DNA of 64,000 nucleotides from Micromonospora coriariae. Lineage in GTDB: Bacteria > Actinomycetota > Actinomycetes > Mycobacteriales > Micromonosporaceae. Location of the stretch: assembly GCF_900091455.1 (NCBI RefSeq), contig NZ_LT607412.1, positions 3,162,001 to 3,226,000 of the forward strand, written 5' to 3'. Below, piece after piece: positions 61,423 to 64,000 of the stretch (positions are counted from its first letter, which is position 1; every line of letters starts with the position of its first letter). The notes under the pieces were generated by a model. It was not told the origin of the DNA. It did not search any database and worked only from the letters and a program-made list of their open reading frames with translations. Position numbers and translations under genes: made by a program.

Positions 61423-62531
61423 TCGACATCGCGGGAGCGGTGGCCGTCGAGAGCATCGACGAGGCCAGCCGCGACCAGCCGGAGCCGGCGCACGCCGCGG
61501 CCGGCGTGCGGGGGGTGGCCGCGCACTACGGCGACCCGCTGCGCGAGCAGCGCATCCTGGACACCGAGGTCGGCCTGGTCGACCGGTCGCACCGGGGAAT
61601 CATCGCGGTGCCCGGGGAGGAACGGGCCGGTTGGCTGCACACGATCACCTCGCAGCACCTGGCGACTCTGGCCGCCGGCGAGGGCACCGAGCTGCTGGTG
61701 CTCTCCCCGCACGGGCACGTCGAGCAGCACGCCCTGGTCGCCGAGGACGGCGAGACCACCTGGCTGGACACCGAGCCGGGCGCGACCGCCGACCTGCTGG
61801 CGTACCTGGAGAAGATGCGGTTCTTCAGCAAGGTCGAGCCCCGCGACGCCACCGGTGAGCGGGCTCTGCTGTCGCTGGTCGGACCGGCGGCGCCGGACGC
61901 GCTGGGCACGCTCGGCGTGACCGGGCTGGCGGCACCGGACCTGGTCGCGGTACCGGGCCCGAAGTTCGCCGCCGGCGCCGTGCCGCCCCGCGCGACCGTC
62001 CGCTACGACGTACGACCGCTGCCCGTCGGCGGCTGGGCCCGGCGCGGCCCGCTCGGGGTGGATCTGCTGGTCCCGCGATCCGCGATGGACCAGGTGGTGG
62101 CGGAACTGCGCGGCGCGGGTGTGCCGGTCGCGGGGCTCTGGGCGTACGAGGCGATCCGGGTGGCCGCCCGGCGGCCCCGGGTCGGGGTGGACACCGACCA
62201 CCGGACCATCCCGGCGGAGGTGGACCTGATCGGCCCGGCGGTGCACCTGGACAAGGGCTGCTACCGGGGGCAGGAGACGGTGGCCCGGGTGCACAACATG
62301 GGCCGACCGCCGCGCCGCCTGGTGCTGCTGCACCTGGACGGGGTGACCACCGACCAGCCGCCGACCGCCGGCACGCCGGTGACCCTCGACGGCCGGACCG
62401 TCGGCTTCGTCGGCACCGCCGTGCTGCACCACGAGCTCGGCCAGATCGCGCTCGCGGTGCTGAAGCGGAACGTCCCGGAGGACGCCGTGCTGCTGATCGG
62501 TGAGACGGCGGCGGCGATCGACCCCCTGTAA
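61419..62531 (+). CDS. ygfZ: YgfZ/GcvT-domain folate-binding protein
   Basis: A 370-residue protein of the YgfZ family, which uses folate to support iron-sulfur cluster enzyme maintenance. The family motif KGCYRGQE (around residue 282) is intact, and the GcvT-type folate domain spans the rest (DTEVGLVDRSHRGIIAVPGEERAGWLHTITSQ...). The ATG overlaps the stop of the nur-like gene, so it is coupled. Its TAA lies at the edge of the third repeat copy, which follows directly. Confidence 0.92.
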   Translation: MIDIAGAVAVESIDEASRDQPEPAHAAAGVRGVAAHYGDPLREQRILDTEVGLVDRSHRGIIAVPGEERAGWLHTITSQHLATLAAGEGTELLVLSPHGHVEQHALVAEDGETTWLDTEPGATADLLAYLEKMRFFSKVEPRDATGERALLSLVGPAAPDALGTLGVTGLAAPDLVAVPGPKFAAGAVPPRATVRYDVRPLPVGGWARRGPLGVDLLVPRSAMDQVVAELRGAGVPVAGLWAYEAIRVAARRPRVGVDTDHRTIPAEVDLIGPAVHLDKGCYRGQETVARVHNMGRPPRRLVLLHLDGVTTDQPPTAGTPVTLDGRTVGFVGTAVLHHELGQIALAVLKRNVPEDAVLLIGETAAAIDPL

Positions 62532-62583
62532 GGAAGGGCCCCTTGTTAACGCCTGGTGTATAGGAAGGGACCCTTCCTAACGC
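62531..62583. repeat. Copy 3 of the palindromic repeat
   Basis: AGGAAGGGCCCCTT then GTTAACGCC (62531-62553), a short spacer, and a second perfect palindrome TAGGAAGGG-A-CCCTTCCTA (62561-62579). It starts inside the ygfZ stop codon and so acts as its 3' boundary. The core differs by one base from copy 2. Role as terminator inferred. Confidence 0.75.
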
Positions 62584-62617
62584 TGGCGATCGACAGGGGC
62601 CGTCTAGGATCGCCGGC

Positions 62618-63445
62618 ATGACGACAGGGACGTTGATCACGGTGGCCCCGACCGGCGCGGAGTCGGCCAAGGCGGAGGTGCCAGCGCTGCCGGTGACGCT
62701 CGACGAGCTGCTGCGCACCGCCAAGGAGTGTGAGGCGCTCGGCGCCGCCGTGATCCACGTCCACATCCGCGACGACGCGGCGCGGCCGACCCTCGACCCG
62801 GCGCGCCTGCGGGAGACGGTGGCGGCGCTGCGGGAGGGCACCGACCTGATCGTGCAGCTCTCCTCCGGCGGTGCGGTGACCGACCCGGAAGCTTCCCGGC
62901 TCGCCGTGCTCGACGCCGGGCCGGACATGGCCTCGTGCACCATGGGCACTGTCAACTTCGGCGACGACGTCTTCCTCAACCGCTGGGAGTTCATCGTCGA
63001 CCTGCACACGCGGATGCAGGAGCGGGGGATCGTGCCGGAGTACGAGATCTTCGACCTCGGCCACCTGTCCGCGTTGCAGCGGCTGCTCGGCAAGTACGGA
63101 CCGCCGGCCGGTGGGCACGTGCACGTCGACTTCGTGATGGGTGTGCCGGGCGGCATGCCGGGCACCACCGAGACATTGGTGGCGGCGCACCGGATGCTGC
63201 GTGACCTGCCCGAGGGCACCACCTTCTCGGCCACCGGCATCGGCCGCAGCACGATTCCGGTCATGCTGGCCTCGCTGTCGACAGGTGGGCACCTGCGGGT
63301 CGGAATGGAGGACACCGTGACGTACGCCAAGGGCCGCCCGGTGGAGTCCAACATGCAACTGGTCGCCCGCGCGGTCGGCTTCGCCCAGCTCGCCCAGCGT
63401 CCCCCGCTGACCACCGCCGAGGCTCGCGAGCTGCTGGGGCTGTAA
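62618..63445 (+). CDS. BKACE-family 3-keto-5-aminohexanoate cleavage enzyme-like protein
   Basis: A 275-residue TIM-barrel zinc enzyme of the BKACE (formerly DUF849) family, which cleaves beta-keto acids with acetyl-CoA. The metal histidines are His47 and His49 in VIHVHIRD; other conserved parts are LIVQLSSGG, MASCTMGTVNFGD and GHVHVDFVMGVPGGMPGT. Substrate specificity is broad across the family, so this copy's substrate is open. TAGGAT ends seven bases before ATG 62618 (leaderless). Confidence 0.9.
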   Translation: MTTGTLITVAPTGAESAKAEVPALPVTLDELLRTAKECEALGAAVIHVHIRDDAARPTLDPARLRETVAALREGTDLIVQLSSGGAVTDPEASRLAVLDAGPDMASCTMGTVNFGDDVFLNRWEFIVDLHTRMQERGIVPEYEIFDLGHLSALQRLLGKYGPPAGGHVHVDFVMGVPGGMPGTTETLVAAHRMLRDLPEGTTFSATGIGRSTIPVMLASLSTGGHLRVGMEDTVTYAKGRPVESNMQLVARAVGFAQLAQRPPLTTAEARELLGL

Positions 63446-63539
63446 GGCCGAGCCCGTCCGGCGCCCCTGTCACCCGGGCGGTGGACGACCAGGTCACCCC
63501 GCCGACGGGCACCCGCGGACCGTCGGTACCGTCCAGCAC

Positions 63540-64000
63540 GTGGGAAAGACGTACGAGGGCGGCGCGCCGCTCGCCGAGGTGGTCCGGTCCGGGTTCGTCG
63601 AGGGTATGCATCGCGGCTCGGTGGTGGTGCTGGACGCCGTCGGTGTTCCGGTGGCCGCCGCCGGGGACGTGACCGCACCGATCTTTCCCCGCTCGGCCAG
63701 CAAGCCGATGCAGGCGATCGGGATGCTTCGCGCCGGCCTGCCGCTGACCGACCCGGCCGACCTGGCGCTGGTGTCGGCGAGCCACGCGGGTGAGGAGTTC
63801 CACCTGGCTCGGGTCGGCGCGTTGCTGGACCGGGCCGGGCTGGACGCTTCGGCCCTGCACTGCCCGCCCGACCTGCCGGTGGGGGCGGCGGCCCGCGAGG
63901 CGGTGCTGCGCGCCGGCGGTGGCCCGACCCGGGTGCAGATGAACTGCTCCGGCAAGCACAGCGGCATGCTGCTGACCTGTCAGGCGGCCGGGTGGCCGCT
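63540..64000 (+). CDS. Type II-like asparaginase, 3'-truncated by window
   Basis: The first 153 codons of an asparaginase-II-family (pfam asparaginase_II) protein: VGKTYEGGAPLAEVVRSG, then FVEGMHRGSVVVLDAVGVPVAAAGD, then PIFPRSASKPMQAIGMLRAGL, LVSASHAGEEFHL and MNCSGKHSGML. It hydrolyses asparagine in related proteins. TACCGT ends seven bases before GTG 63540 (leaderless). The reading frame is open to base 64000. Confidence 0.88.
   Translation, partial: MGKTYEGGAPLAEVVRSGFVEGMHRGSVVVLDAVGVPVAAAGDVTAPIFPRSASKPMQAIGMLRAGLPLTDPADLALVSASHAGEEFHLARVGALLDRAGLDASALHCPPDLPVGAAAREAVLRAGGGPTRVQMNCSGKHSGMLLTCQAAGWP

Overview
The window is a GC-rich (roughly 72% by eye) actinobacterial chromosome segment. 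Mycothiol synthase (mshD), an atypical GlnR, an ECF41-type sigma factor, a monocistronic CIRCE-controlled groEL and many leaderless genes point to Actinobacteria. The protein sequences and repeats fit Micromonosporaceae, probably Micromonospora or a close relative; that placement is inference. It is core chromosome: I see no rRNA, tRNA, CRISPR, prophage or intact insertion sequence. Layout: 1-5 kb has the end of an ABC exporter operon, a lipoprotein, a 200-bp MITE-like element, and an ArsR repressor with a divergent EamA exporter sharing two 18-bp operators. At 4.8-8.4 kb two secreted proteins (DUF2690; lytic transglycosylase plus golvesin domain) follow a composite palindromic operator. At 8.4-20 kb are a SAM-I riboswitch with threonine synthase, an unassigned structured leader before a double GNAT gene, a membrane hydrolase, paaN, cspA and groEL with two CIRCE boxes. 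From 20 to 33.5 kb come acetyltransferases, a protease with about eleven membrane segments fused to a subtilisin domain, glpD, a FAD-linked oxidase, an HD hydrolase, a FUSC transporter, a class V PLP enzyme behind a SAM-IV riboswitch, PrsW and a stand-alone GroES-like protein. From 33.6 to 48.2 kb are an AI-2E-type transporter, a DinG-like helicase, SigJ, and a phosphate block (PPK2, PhoU-like plus Pit, pstSCAB) with PHO boxes before both uptake systems. From 48 to 64 kb are mshD, a NodB deacetylase, glnR, an LmeA-type lipoprotein-like protein, a cysteine-containing leader peptide with sseA and DUF1416, a glycogen-debranching enzyme, DsrE, a small membrane protein with nitrobindin, an ADC-lyase-like enzyme, a Nur-like Fur regulator with ygfZ, a BKACE enzyme and a truncated asparaginase. 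Shared themes are sulfur control (SAM-I, SAM-IV, cysteine leader peptide), phosphate control (PHO boxes) and heat-shock control (CIRCE). About 22 genes have a TANNNT -10 hexamer ending 6-8 bases before the start codon, so leaderless transcription looks usual here. A palindromic repeat occurs three times, each copy starting at a stop codon. The least explained item is the promoter, structured RNA and terminator-like hairpin at 10.01-10.16 kb.
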